Origin: Paenibacillus kobensis NBRC 15729
Lineage (GTDB): Bacteria; Bacillota; Bacilli; Paenibacillales; Paenibacillaceae
Direction of reading: 5' to 3'
Length of the DNA stretch: 64,000 bases
Assembly: GCF_004000825.1 (NCBI RefSeq)
Contig: NZ_BILZ01000005.1
Span: 62,001-126,000, forward strand
Positions within the stretch are counted from its first letter, which is position 1, and every line of letters starts with the position of its first letter. Positions 20,701-30,266 of the stretch are shown one piece after another. The translations under genes and the position numbers were made by a program. The notes beneath the pieces are model-generated. The model was not told the origin of the DNA and made no database searches. It saw nothing but the letters and a program-made list of their open reading frames with translations.

Positions 20701-21456
20701 TCAATTTTCGAACAAGGTCATAATCCGATCCCGCACCTCATCCTGCAAGAAGGTCTTCTCATGCATGGCCAGCTCCTGCTCGACATATTCCGGAAGATCC
20801 TTGCGCAGCGAAGCGGTCAGATGGGCTTTGAGCGTCATTAAGGAAATCCTTGGCTTCTCCGCTAGCTGCTGGGCCAGACCATAGGCGTGTTCCAGCACTT
20901 CATTCCTCGGCAGTACGGGAAACGGAACGCCTCTTCGCTGCAGATCGGCACCGCGGTAGTTGCCGGCTCCAAGGAGCATTTCTTGTGCCAAGCTATGCCC
21001 CAGCTTATGAGGCACGATCAGAGTAGATCCAAAGCCGGGCGTAAATCCGTATTTCATAAAATTCGTATTATAAACGCTCTCCATACTGAGAACGATCATG
21101 TCCGAGAACAACCCCAGCACGAAGCCTCCGCCGATTCCATGCCCCTGCATGGCGGAGATGACGGGAATCTTGCAGTTCAATGCCAAGCTGTATACGTTCC
21201 AATCCGTAAAGCGGGAGCGGCCCTCTTGCAGGCTGAGCAATGTTTCGCGCGTGCCGCCGGAGGCGAAATAACTGTCGTATCCCGTTAGTATGACCGCCTT
21301 ACCGCCCGGATTAGCATCGATCTCCGCGTAAGCCGACCGCAATCCAGCGATCAGCTCCTCGGAGAACATGTTCCGGTGCAACCGGTCTTCCATTGTAATC
21401 TGAAAAATGCCCGCTTCCGCTTCATGCAGCCGAACGACCGATGAAACCATCCCCAT
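20701..21456 (-). CDS. Enoyl-CoA hydratase-like decarboxylase (ECH2, PksI/BaeI type) of the beta-branching cassette
   Basis: A 251-residue crotonase-fold protein. The start is the ATG at 21456, which shares a base with the TGA of the upstream HMG synthase (TGATG) and has GGGGG upstream; the frame extends further, but only inside that gene. Crotonase features are the substrate-pocket stretch YFASGGTRETL (the place where ECH1 enzymes have CMGADF) and the oxyanion-hole glycines in GHGIGGGFVLGLFSD. The long C-terminal helices match PksI-type enzymes. In the known pathway ECH2 decarboxylates the 3-methylglutaconyl-ACP made by ECH1, leaving a beta-methyl branch and an alkene. Its tight coupling to the second HMG synthase suggests the two are made together. 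Assignment to ECH2 rests on motif differences from the gene at 28,222 and on position. Confidence 0.88.
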   Translation of the reverse strand: MGMVSSVVRLHEAEAGIFQITMEDRLHRNMFSEELIAGLRSAYAEIDANPGGKAVILTGYDSYFASGGTRETLLSLQEGRSRFTDWNVYSLALNCKIPVISAMQGHGIGGGFVLGLFSDMIVLSMESVYNTNFMKYGFTPGFGSTLIVPHKLGHSLAQEMLLGAGNYRGADLQRRGVPFPVLPRNEVLEHAYGLAQQLAEKPRISLMTLKAHLTASLRKDLPEYVEQELAMHEKTFLQDEVRDRIMTLFEN

Positions 21457-22718
21457 CAGAACCCCCAGCTGTATTCGCGGTGATAGTCCCGAACCTGCGC
21501 AAGCGCTAAGCGGCCTTTGCCTTGCACGGATTGCCAAGCCCCCGGTATCAGCTCTGAATTCGGCTTCGCGTTCTTTGTTCCGAATTTGATCGCCTGCGGA
21601 TCCCGCAGCAGCTCCTCATACTCCGCCATCGATAGCGAATAGCGCTCGCCCAGCGCTCGCTCGATGCCGAATCGGCGCTGCCGCTTCTGCCCTTCCGCCG
21701 TCACTACGCCGCTGTAAAATTCGGAGCAGCAACCCGATCCGTATGAAAAGCACCCGATCCGTCCCGGCGTCTCGAAGCTGCCTTGGTCGATGGTGCCGGC
21801 AAGCGACAAGAACAAGGTTGCGCCCATAATATTGCCCACACGCTGGCAGTAGCTGATTCCCGGCATGACGCGCGTGCGGAAATCCGCCTCAATGTCGGCG
21901 GTGCTCGCTTTCGCTTCCTTCCGCATCATTGTGCGGTGGGCGCCTTTGACCATCCCGCCGAACGGAGTATGATAAGCCAAATACTGAAACGTGTTCCGGT
22001 AATCCGCGCCGATCACCCGCTTTTTATACTCCTGGAACGTGTGCTCGCAGCAATCCAGGTAGGACAGCAGCGAAAGATCCACGTCTCCCGCTTCCGTATC
22101 CGGAACAGGACGGCATGTATCCATGACTTCAAAGCCGTAGTAGCCATTGGCTCCGATATCGACCTCGAACACTGCCGGATTCTCGCCGACCAGCACCGCT
22201 ACCGCACCAGAGCCTCCGCTAGGCTCGGCGAACGACCAGTCCGCGCCTTCGGCCTCGGCTGCGTCTGCAGCCGAAAACCTCGAGATGTCCGTCGCGATGA
22301 TGAGCGCCTTGGCCCCGGGCGAGGTTTGCGACAGCACAAAATTGACGGCCATTTGAAATCCCGCCGTTCCGGAATAACAAGCCTGCTTAATTTCGAACAG
22401 ACGGCAGTTCCGGTTTAATCCCAAATAATGATGGATATACGTGCTCATGGATTTACCGAAATCGATGCCCGATTCTGTACATGTGATCAGCAGTTCTATC
22501 CGTTCGATTTCCTCTGGCTGCATATCATCAATTAACGGTTTGGCGGCATTCACACCGAACGTGACCGCGTCCTCGTACGGCATCGCCACCGTTTTTTCCT
22601 TAACGAGCAAATTCTCGAACCGGGAAGTGTCCAGGTTGCGATATTTGGCCAATTGGAGAACGTCCAAGCTGGCCGACCCGCCGTATACATTCATCGCTTC
22701 GATTCCAACCGAAACCAT
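21456..22718 (-). CDS. HMG-CoA synthase-like enzyme, second copy (beta-branching)
   Basis: A 420-residue HMG synthase homologue of the PksG/BaeG group. It carries the general-base glutamate region (CTESGIDFGKS), the acyl-enzyme cysteine (IKQACYSGTAG) and the histidine segment (YHTPFGGMVKGAHR), so it should be active. In this pathway the enzyme adds an acyl group from a donor ACP to the beta-keto group of an ACP-bound polyketide. ATG at 22718 follows GGGGAGAG. It lies 31 bases after the starter PKS and overlaps the ECH2 start by one base. A clear paralogue sits at 28,986-30,245; by eye most blocks between them are identical, but they are not recent copies. Whether the two use the same donor (acetyl versus propionyl) cannot be read from sequence. 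Confidence 0.95.
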   Translation of the reverse strand: MVSVGIEAMNVYGGSASLDVLQLAKYRNLDTSRFENLLVKEKTVAMPYEDAVTFGVNAAKPLIDDMQPEEIERIELLITCTESGIDFGKSMSTYIHHYLGLNRNCRLFEIKQACYSGTAGFQMAVNFVLSQTSPGAKALIIATDISRFSAADAAEAEGADWSFAEPSGGSGAVAVLVGENPAVFEVDIGANGYYGFEVMDTCRPVPDTEAGDVDLSLLSYLDCCEHTFQEYKKRVIGADYRNTFQYLAYHTPFGGMVKGAHRTMMRKEAKASTADIEADFRTRVMPGISYCQRVGNIMGATLFLSLAGTIDQGSFETPGRIGCFSYGSGCCSEFYSGVVTAEGQKRQRRFGIERALGERYSLSMAEYEELLRDPQAIKFGTKNAKPNSELIPGAWQSVQGKGRLALAQVRDYHREYSWGF

Positions 22719-22749
22719 CGATTAACTCTCCCCATTCGTTATTTGGTTC

Positions 22750-25700
22750 TTATTTCGGAGTTTCGGCATAATGAAGTTGCTGTAACGCTTGCCCGCTGTC
22801 CATGGCCCCCGTATACACCTTCTCCAAAATGTCGTCGACCGACAGATCGGATCGAGCCGCTTCCGCCGGTTCATCCCGTTGCTCCAATGTCTCCCGTACA
22901 TATTCCGCAAAATCGCGCAGCGTCGGATAAGCATAGATTTGGGTTGCCGCAATGGCTGTACCGAATTGACGGTTAACGGCTTGAATCCATTCCACGCCGA
23001 TGACCGAGTCCAACCCCAGCTCGACGAACTTCCGGGACGGGTCGATCTCCTCGGATTTCATATACAACGCTTCAGCCAATTGATTCGCCAACTGCTCCAG
23101 CAGCCCAACCGATTCAACGGAAAGTTGAGAAGGCTGCAACTGAACGAGACTGGTCTCTTCTTCCGCCTGCTGCTGCGGCGGCTGCGGCAATGCCAAACCT
23201 TCCTCGAGGACGGACGACTCTAGCTCCTGCATAAAATAGTCCGAGAACTCTCTTAAGGTCGGGTAATTGTACACCCTCGTGGCCGGAATCTTCACGCCGT
23301 ACCGCTTGTTCACGTTCTGAATCCATTCGACCCCGATAATGGAATCGAGCCCTAGATCGACGAACTTCTCGTCAAGGTCGATATCGCCGCGTTTCATATA
23401 GAGGGCATCAGCCAAGCTTTGCGCGAGCTCCTCTTGAATCATTTCCGTACCGGTACCTGCACCAACGACCTTCTGCTCCAACAGCGTGGGCTGACCAGTG
23501 TCCGATTGTTCCACTCGCGGGCTAGCGGGCTGCGATGAAGAAGATGGCTTCAACGCCACATACGGTATCGAGCGGTCGGCATCCTCTTGCACACGGTTCT
23601 TGATTCCGAATTCGGACATCGGCCGTAATTGCACCGTTCCCTGCCTTGCAGATTCTGCGGGTTCGGGTTGACGAACGACCGTTGGCGGCGCTAACTGCGG
23701 CTCTTGCATAGGCTTGCCGGAATCAGCTGGCACCGCTGCCGGTTCAGCGCCTTGCGCAATGCTCGGCCGCAGATCATCGGCATCTTGGCGAACCCCTTCC
23801 AGCTTACGAGTCTGACTGCCTCGGCTTTCGTTCACCCAGTACCGTTCCCGGATGAAAGGGTAGGTCGGAATCGGAACGCGAGGGATGCCCGCTCCGGCGT
23901 ACATGGCATTCCAATCGAGGTCGTAGCCCATAGCGTACAGTTCTGCCAAAGCCGTTAACCGGTTCTCAGCATCCGCTCCCCGGTACGATCCGATCTCGCG
24001 TAAAATGTTTTGCCCCATCTCTTCGAAGAGCGGTTGACGCCGAAACGTTCTATCCGTTCCATTCGACCTGAACACCAAGCACCGCTCGGAGGACTCACGT
24101 TTCTCAAGCAGTTCCTTGAGCTTCTCCGCCATATCTTCATGGCTCTGGACGACGAACGCGGCCCTCGCCCCTGCGAAATGCTCTCTGCCGGTCAACAGTG
24201 CGGCGCACACTTCGGCCATCCGGTACGGTCGTCCGCTCTTATCCAACCAGTGCAATAAATCCCGCATCCGTTTCTCTAACGCGTTCTCCGATTTGGCGGA
24301 CAAGCATAGCAGATAATGCGAGCTGTCCGGAGGAGACTGCATCGTGCGTTCGGGCGCTTCCTCCACTAACACGTGAGCGTTCGTGCCTCCGGACCCGAAG
24401 CTGCTGACTCCTCCTCTGCGCAGCTGTCTGCCTTCCGGCAGCGGCCAAGACTGCTGCTCCGAAGCGACGAAGAACGGGGACGCCATCAGCGAGCAGTGGG
24501 GATTCAATTCGTTAAAATGAAGCGAAGCCGGAATGGTCCGGTTACGCATACTGACGACGAGCTTAAGAAGCCCCGCTATGCCAGCCGCCGCCTCCAAATG
24601 TCCGATATTGGTTTTAATAGAGCCTAATCCGCAGTAAGGCTCGGAAGGCGCATCCGCTTCCGGCCGCGACAGCTTCGCGAACGCTTCCTTCAACCCGCCG
24701 ATTTCGACAGGATCGCCTAATGAGGTTCCCGTGCCATGGGTTTCGATATACCCGACCGACTCCGGAGCAAACCCGGCCTTGCGGAAAGCCGCCGCAACCA
24801 AATCAGCCTGCTTCGCCGGATTCGGAACGGTCAGTCCGCCAGCCTGGCCGCCATGATTGACGGACGATCCTTTGATGACGGCAAGTATGGCATCCTTATC
24901 CCGCAGCGCTTGATTCAGCGGCTTCAGCAGCACCATCGCCGCTCCTTCTCCGCGCACGTAACCGTTCGCTTCGGCATCGAACGTTCTGCAAGCCCCGTCT
25001 TTCGAAAGCATCCCGGCCTGGTAATAAGTGATGCTGTTGGCAGGGTGGCACATCAGATGGATGCCGCCGACGAGCGCCTGCTCGCATTCTCCATCATTCA
25101 AAGACCTTACCGCCTCGTGAATCGCTACAAGCGAGCTGGAACACGCTGTATCAATCTGAAGACTCGGTCCGTGCAAGTTGAAATAGTACGAGATACGATT
25201 CGGAAGCGCCGCCATGGATGCACCGGGTCCGTAATACGCACCGTGTTTATCCAGAAGCTTCTGGTAGTCGGAGCCGCTGGCGCCAATGAAAACCCCCGTA
25301 CCGCTTCCCGCCATTTTTCTGGCCGGATAACCCGCGTTCTCGAAGCACTCCCAAGTCAACTCAAGCAGCAGCCGCTGCTGCGGGTCGATAAGCTCCGCTT
25401 CCTTGGGCGATATCCGGAAGAACGACGGGTCGAAGCCCGAGATATCTTCTAAATAGCCGCCTCTGTCGATTCCTTGATGGGTATGCTCCGGATCGATGTG
25501 ATCCGGCCACTCCCATCTTCCGGCCGGCATCCGCCCGACAGCGTTCGTCCCCTCATTCAACAAATCCCACAACTGATCCAGGCTGGCGACGCCGCCGGGA
25601 AGCCTACAAGCAGCAGCGACGATCGCGATCCCATTGCCCTGCGATACTTCGCCGTCCTCCGAGACATCTTGGCGACTATTCAATTCATCCGCCTGATCCG

Positions 25701-28218
25701 CGAAGTCGGCATTCGTGACGGCGACTTCCTCTTCGACCTGCCGTTCTTGCCCGGCAGCCCGTTCTTCCAAGAAATTGATAATCAGCTGCGGCGTATTATA
25801 TTGAAAGAAAAAAGCAGGCTCCAGAACGATGGAATACTCGTGGCTGATCCGTTCGTTCAACTCCAGCAGATCCGCCGAATCGAGCCCCATCTCCATTAAT
25901 GGACGATCGATGGAGTACGCATCTCCGTTCCCCAAGACGAGACGAATGACCTTCGATACGTAATCGCGAATTTCCCCTTGGCCGAAAGCGCCGTTCCTTC
26001 CCGTGGAAGACTTCTGCACACTTGGTACAGGAAGAGCCTTCTCATCATGCAGCGTCTGCGCCGTCTGCGGCATCTGCTTCTGCTTCTGGCGCCGCTGCTG
26101 CAGATCATATTCGATCCAGACCCCGTGTCCCTCGTTCATCGTGTCCAGCGGGCGGTAACCCGGGATCAGCTCCTTAATGTCGGCCCCGTGCCATTCGTGA
26201 AATCTCAAATTCATATCGACCGGGCTGCCATGCTCATTGCGAAGCCGGATATAATCCTTCAGCGAAACGCCGTATTGCGGGGAGTAATTTTTGCATCGGG
26301 TTATTCCTGCCACGGTATGCACGCCGCTGATGAGGCTGCTGCGCAATAGCATAAACTCGAGCAGTTGATCTCCCATATTCCGGTGCTGCATTTCGGGCAA
26401 AATGTTCAGGCCGAGCAGTTGGATCACCGGTCCGTCCTTCTTATACAGCTCTTCCAAACGATCGAAAGACGCCCGTCTAAGATGCTCGGCTGCACCGATG
26501 CGCTGGGAATAGACGGCGCCGACAATTCTGCCTTCGGATTCAAGCACCAGTTGACCGGCCGGGTCCTGTTCCCATCGGTGAAGGATGGCAGAGGGAGACG
26601 TTCGAAGACCCGGGTCCCAGCACGCCTCTTCCAGCTCGATCAAGGCAGGCATATCGTCCCGGCGGGCGTAGCGGATCGAATAGTCTCTCCGTTCGAACAA
26701 ATTGAGCGTGATGCGTCCGAACGGCATCGTCTTCGGATATTTGCGGAAGAAGCCGGAGTTCGGAAACAAGCCCGTCTCGGACGCCGCCATCAGGAACCGC
26801 TCCGCTCCGACCAGCAGCTGCTGGGAGAAGCCATGATACGCATCGAAATGCAAGCTTTCGCATTTGCTCATATAAGCGCGGACCGTCTGCGGCTCTAAGC
26901 AATGCACCTCCAGAATGATCATGCCATGCTTGCCCATAACAGAAGACCAGCGGTCCAAATGTTCGACCAAGCTTTGAATCACATTCACAGCCGGTATTTC
27001 ATTGCCTTCCGAATCGACATAAGGCTCATCATAACGAACCGATGAACGCTCTTCGGCAGACACTGTATCTGCTGGAGGCAAGTAAGGACGGTCATGATCC
27101 AGAAACGAACGGACGTGGAGAATTTGTTCCGGATCGTCGATGCCAAGCTCTTTGAGATCTTGGATAACCTGTTGCGGGTCTCCGATATTTCCCTTGAGCA
27201 CGAGATAATCCGTATCCTGCAACGTTCGGCTCGTCGCCTCCAGCGCCTTCTCGTTGAAGTCGATGCCGATCAGCTTGAGGGGATGTTCCTGCAAATAACG
27301 GCCGCGAACCGATTTATCCCGGATGATGTCAACCATCTTCTTAAGCAGCGACCCGTCTCCGCAGCCCATGTCGGCGATATATCTCGGCTGCTCTGCCAAT
27401 GGCTCGCGGTTGAAGATCGACAGAACGATCTCCTCCATATCGGAGAAGTACTTCTCATGCTGAAACCCGCTTCCCACGACGTTGAGCAACCGGTCGACGT
27501 GCAGCTCATGCCCCGCTTCGTCGCGTCCGAATATAGGCTTGCAGTCTCCGAACAAAATCTCGTCCATACTCATCAGCATCGGACGATAAGAGGCTACCGT
27601 TGCGGTAATAAAAATGCGGTCCGCCATGAATCGGCCTGTATCCGTCAGCCGGTCTCCGTCTGCGGCTTGCATCAACCAGCCCTGCTGCGCAAAAAATTGC
27701 CGGATCTCCTCGCGAGCGCGAGCACCGATGTTGCTTAGCTGCAATTTACTCGCGTCTGCCTCGGAGTTAAGCTGTCCGTTTTCTTTCAGCGCCAAGAGCA
27801 GCGGCATGGCAAGCATGCCATCCATGAACCGGGCCATGACAGGATCTTGCAAGTCCCACTGCCGCTGCGACAAGGTGATCCATTGCCCTAACGTGAGCTT
27901 GGATTGGTTTCTTCTGAGATACTGCTTCATGGGGAAGGATAACAACGATTCGGCTTCCGCCGCTATGCGCTCATGAGCATCGGACTGAGGCTTGCGGATA
28001 TAGGCATCCCCTTCGCAGCGCTCTATCCAGTTCATCGATTCGAGCATATGAAGCGCAATGCGCAAGAAACCTTGGTTAGCACCCAGCTTCTCTGCAAGCT
28101 CATGAAAAGAAACCGGTTCCGCCTTGGACAACGCCGAGAAAAGTCCTTGTTTGCTGCAGGCCGCGATAACGGGAACGGCCACATATCCATTGCTATAATC
28201 GTTCAATATCGTCAACAT
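22750..28218 (-). CDS. Starter PKS: methyltransferase-GNAT-ACP loading module, then KS-ACP-ACP
   Basis: An 1,822-residue protein that should start the chain. Residues 1-500 are a class I methyltransferase with an N-terminal winged-helix-like region and AdoMet motif ADMGCGDG (about 283-290). Residues 513-703 are a GNAT fold (start YSIRYARRDDMPAL). An ACP follows (MGLDSADL, Ser about 777). The KS (861-1290) has DTACSSS, ETHGTGTSLGDP and NIGHLEAAAG. After the linker and a 120-residue low-complexity stretch come two ACPs (about 1624 and 1736), each with DS[IV]IGVEW. The Trp six residues after the Ser is the known flag of ACPs that undergo HMG-synthase beta-branching. The MT-GNAT-ACP order is that of the AprA and GphF loading modules, which methylate malonyl-ACP and decarboxylate it to a branched or propionyl starter. 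ATG at 28218 follows GGGAGG; three bases separate it from the ECH1 stop. Confidence 0.95.
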   Translation of the reverse strand: MLTILNDYSNGYVAVPVIAACSKQGLFSALSKAEPVSFHELAEKLGANQGFLRIALHMLESMNWIERCEGDAYIRKPQSDAHERIAAEAESLLSFPMKQYLRRNQSKLTLGQWITLSQRQWDLQDPVMARFMDGMLAMPLLLALKENGQLNSEADASKLQLSNIGARAREEIRQFFAQQGWLMQAADGDRLTDTGRFMADRIFITATVASYRPMLMSMDEILFGDCKPIFGRDEAGHELHVDRLLNVVGSGFQHEKYFSDMEEIVLSIFNREPLAEQPRYIADMGCGDGSLLKKMVDIIRDKSVRGRYLQEHPLKLIGIDFNEKALEATSRTLQDTDYLVLKGNIGDPQQVIQDLKELGIDDPEQILHVRSFLDHDRPYLPPADTVSAEERSSVRYDEPYVDSEGNEIPAVNVIQSLVEHLDRWSSVMGKHGMIILEVHCLEPQTVRAYMSKCESLHFDAYHGFSQQLLVGAERFLMAASETGLFPNSGFFRKYPKTMPFGRITLNLFERRDYSIRYARRDDMPALIELEEACWDPGLRTSPSAILHRWEQDPAGQLVLESEGRIVGAVYSQRIGAAEHLRRASFDRLEELYKKDGPVIQLLGLNILPEMQHRNMGDQLLEFMLLRSSLISGVHTVAGITRCKNYSPQYGVSLKDYIRLRNEHGSPVDMNLRFHEWHGADIKELIPGYRPLDTMNEGHGVWIEYDLQQRRQKQKQMPQTAQTLHDEKALPVPSVQKSSTGRNGAFGQGEIRDYVSKVIRLVLGNGDAYSIDRPLMEMGLDSADLLELNERISHEYSIVLEPAFFFQYNTPQLIINFLEERAAGQERQVEEEVAVTNADFADQADELNSRQDVSEDGEVSQGNGIAIVAAACRLPGGVASLDQLWDLLNEGTNAVGRMPAGRWEWPDHIDPEHTHQGIDRGGYLEDISGFDPSFFRISPKEAELIDPQQRLLLELTWECFENAGYPARKMAGSGTGVFIGASGSDYQKLLDKHGAYYGPGASMAALPNRISYYFNLHGPSLQIDTACSSSLVAIHEAVRSLNDGECEQALVGGIHLMCHPANSITYYQAGMLSKDGACRTFDAEANGYVRGEGAAMVLLKPLNQALRDKDAILAVIKGSSVNHGGQAGGLTVPNPAKQADLVAAAFRKAGFAPESVGYIETHGTGTSLGDPVEIGGLKEAFAKLSRPEADAPSEPYCGLGSIKTNIGHLEAAAGIAGLLKLVVSMRNRTIPASLHFNELNPHCSLMASPFFVASEQQSWPLPEGRQLRRGGVSSFGSGGTNAHVLVEEAPERTMQSPPDSSHYLLCLSAKSENALEKRMRDLLHWLDKSGRPYRMAEVCAALLTGREHFAGARAAFVVQSHEDMAEKLKELLEKRESSERCLVFRSNGTDRTFRRQPLFEEMGQNILREIGSYRGADAENRLTALAELYAMGYDLDWNAMYAGAGIPRVPIPTYPFIRERYWVNESRGSQTRKLEGVRQDADDLRPSIAQGAEPAAVPADSGKPMQEPQLAPPTVVRQPEPAESARQGTVQLRPMSEFGIKNRVQEDADRSIPYVALKPSSSSQPASPRVEQSDTGQPTLLEQKVVGAGTGTEMIQEELAQSLADALYMKRGDIDLDEKFVDLGLDSIIGVEWIQNVNKRYGVKIPATRVYNYPTLREFSDYFMQELESSVLEEGLALPQPPQQQAEEETSLVQLQPSQLSVESVGLLEQLANQLAEALYMKSEEIDPSRKFVELGLDSVIGVEWIQAVNRQFGTAIAATQIYAYPTLRDFAEYVRETLEQRDEPAEAARSDLSVDDILEKVYTGAMDSGQALQQLHYAETPK

Positions 28219-28221
28219 AGA

Positions 28222-28989
28222 CTATTCGTCCTCCCAAGGAAATTGTCCCTTCTCCACATAGCGGTAAATCTTCTCCAGATTCCGGGAATCCGAGAACACC
28301 TTCTCATTAGCCGCCAAAGCCAATGGTTTGGCTTGCGACAACGTGCCGTGCAGCTCGTTCATATACTGCTTATAATGCGCAACCGCTGGCTTAGACAGCT
28401 TCTTGAGCCGAAGCAGATGCCTGCGGACAAGCGTTTCGCTGTCACGGCCATAGCCGTCGACGAGCCCCCACGTATGTGCTTCCTGCACGCTAATCGGCTT
28501 GGTCATTAAGGTCATATAATGCGCCTTCTGCATACCAGTCCGCCGAACGAGAAAAGGCATCACGCATGCCGGAAACAGCCCGAACAGAAGCTCGGACAAG
28601 CTGAATTCCGCTTGCTCATCCGCCAGCACGATATCGCAGGCAGCGGCGAAACCTACGCCACCGGCATTCGCTTTGCCTTTGACATGTGCGATCGTAACGT
28701 AAGGACCGGAAGAGAGCAGCTGCCACAGGCTGTACAGCGGTTCCGGCCGGTTGTCCAGCGGCTCCCCGGAAGAGAGCTTCGCATGAATACCGTTGAAATC
28801 GGCGCCCATGCAGAAAACACCGTCCAAGCCTTCCAATACGATAATTGCCGCCTGCTCCTCGCAGAGCGAGAGCGCATGAGCGCATTCTTGGACCAGTTGG
28901 TCGCTTATCGTATTACCGGCTTCCGGACGGTGCAGTTGGAGATAGCATACTTGCCCCTCGAATCGAACCTTTATCGTGTCGTACTTCAT
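28222..28989 (-). CDS. Enoyl-CoA hydratase-like dehydratase (ECH1, PksH/BaeH type)
   Basis: A 255-residue crotonase-fold enzyme. The ATG at 28989 overlaps the HMG synthase stop as ATGA; an in-frame GTG three codons earlier is possible but lies within the upstream gene. It has the substrate-pocket motif VFCMGADFNGI and the oxyanion-hole segment KANAGGVGFAAACDIV, matching ECH1 enzymes that dehydrate the HMG-like ACP intermediate to a glutaconyl form. It works between HMG synthase and ECH2. Coupling of the gene to the first HMG synthase argues that the pair forms one functional unit. Confidence in the family is high; the ECH1 role follows from motif and context. Confidence 0.92.
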   Translation of the reverse strand: MKYDTIKVRFEGQVCYLQLHRPEAGNTISDQLVQECAHALSLCEEQAAIIVLEGLDGVFCMGADFNGIHAKLSSGEPLDNRPEPLYSLWQLLSSGPYVTIAHVKGKANAGGVGFAAACDIVLADEQAEFSLSELLFGLFPACVMPFLVRRTGMQKAHYMTLMTKPISVQEAHTWGLVDGYGRDSETLVRRHLLRLKKLSKPAVAHYKQYMNELHGTLSQAKPLALAANEKVFSDSRNLEKIYRYVEKGQFPWEDE

Positions 28990-30245
28990 GAGCTCCACCG
29001 GTATTCCCGATGATATTCGCGGATTTCATTCAAGATGAGCCGCTGCTTCCCGCGGCAAGACTCGTACGCGCCCGGCAGTACACCGGGGTCAATCTTCTTG
29101 TTGCGCGTACCGAACCGAAGCGCGAGACTGTGATCGAACAACGATTCATATTCATCGATCGACAACGCGTAACGTTCGTCGAGCTGGCGTCCGATCATGA
29201 AGCCGCGCTGAAGCTGCTGCCCGTTCGATGCGGCGACTCCGCTGAAAAACTCGGAGCAGCAGCCGGAGCCATAAGAGAAGCATCCGATTCGCTGCGGCGT
29301 ATCGAACCTTCCGTTATCGAGCGTGCTCGCTAATGAAAGCAGTGCCGTCGCGCCCATAATATTGCCGACTCGCTGGCAATAAATCATGCCCGGCAAGACG
29401 CGCTGCTCGAAATCGGTTTCAATCTCGGGCGGCTTCGCCTTGGCGAGTTTGCGCATCATCGACCGATGCGCGCCTTTCACCATGCCTCCGAAAGGCGTAT
29501 GGAAGGCCAGATATTGAAACGTCTCCTTGTAATCCGCTTCCGGTACCCTCTTCTTATATTCCCGGAACGTCTGCTCGCAGCAGTCAAGATAAGACATTAA
29601 GGACAAGTCGGCGTCGCCGGCTTCGCTGTCGGGAACCGGGCGGCAGCTGTCCATCACTTCATAGCCGTAGTAGCCGCTGGCTCCTACGTCGATCTGAAAG
29701 ACATGCGGACGGGCACTGACCAAGGCGGCTACTGCTCCCGCACCAGCGCTTGGCTCTGCGAACGACCAGTCGGCCGTCAGCTCTTCTCCCGCCTCTACCG
29801 TCATGAACCGGGAAATATCCGTCGCGACGACCAGCGCCTTCGCACCTGGCGAAGCTTGGGAGAGAACGAAGCTGATAGCCGTCTGCAATCCCGCAATGCC
29901 CGAATAACAAGCCTGCTTGATCTCGAATAGCCGGCAGTTCCGGTTGAGTCCCAAATAATGATGCATATATGTACTAATCGATTTTCCGAAATCGATGCCC
30001 GACTCCGTACAGGCGACTAGCAGCTCAATTCGATCCTTCTCCTCGGGCGTCAAGGCATCGACAATAGGTTTGGCCGCATTCACTCCGAAAGTAACCGGAT
30101 CTTCGAACGGAAGGGCGACCGCCTTTTGCTTCATCATCAGATTCTCGAACCGGGCCGTATCCAATCCGCGATGCTTCGCCAGCATCATCACGTCCAGAAA
30201 CGCAGTCCCTCCATAGACGTTCATTGCTTCAATCCCGACAAGCAT
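28986..30245 (-). CDS. HMG-CoA synthase-like enzyme, first copy (beta-branching)
   Basis: A 419-residue HMG synthase homologue. The ATG at 30245 (AAAGGG ten bases upstream) gives MLVGIEAMNVYGG, matching the N-terminus of the second copy; a TTG two codons earlier is less likely. Catalytic segments CTESGIDFGKS, IKQACYSGIAG and FHTPFGGMVKGAHR are intact. It lies directly after the decarboxylating KS and the donor ACP, the usual neighbours that supply acetyl-ACP from malonyl-ACP, so this copy is the better candidate for ordinary beta-methyl branching. It overlaps ECH1 by four bases. Confidence 0.95.
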   Translation of the reverse strand: MLVGIEAMNVYGGTAFLDVMMLAKHRGLDTARFENLMMKQKAVALPFEDPVTFGVNAAKPIVDALTPEEKDRIELLVACTESGIDFGKSISTYMHHYLGLNRNCRLFEIKQACYSGIAGLQTAISFVLSQASPGAKALVVATDISRFMTVEAGEELTADWSFAEPSAGAGAVAALVSARPHVFQIDVGASGYYGYEVMDSCRPVPDSEAGDADLSLMSYLDCCEQTFREYKKRVPEADYKETFQYLAFHTPFGGMVKGAHRSMMRKLAKAKPPEIETDFEQRVLPGMIYCQRVGNIMGATALLSLASTLDNGRFDTPQRIGCFSYGSGCCSEFFSGVAASNGQQLQRGFMIGRQLDERYALSIDEYESLFDHSLALRFGTRNKKIDPGVLPGAYESCRGKQRLILNEIREYHREYRWSS

Positions 30246-30266
30246 CCTCAATTCGCCCTTTCTACT

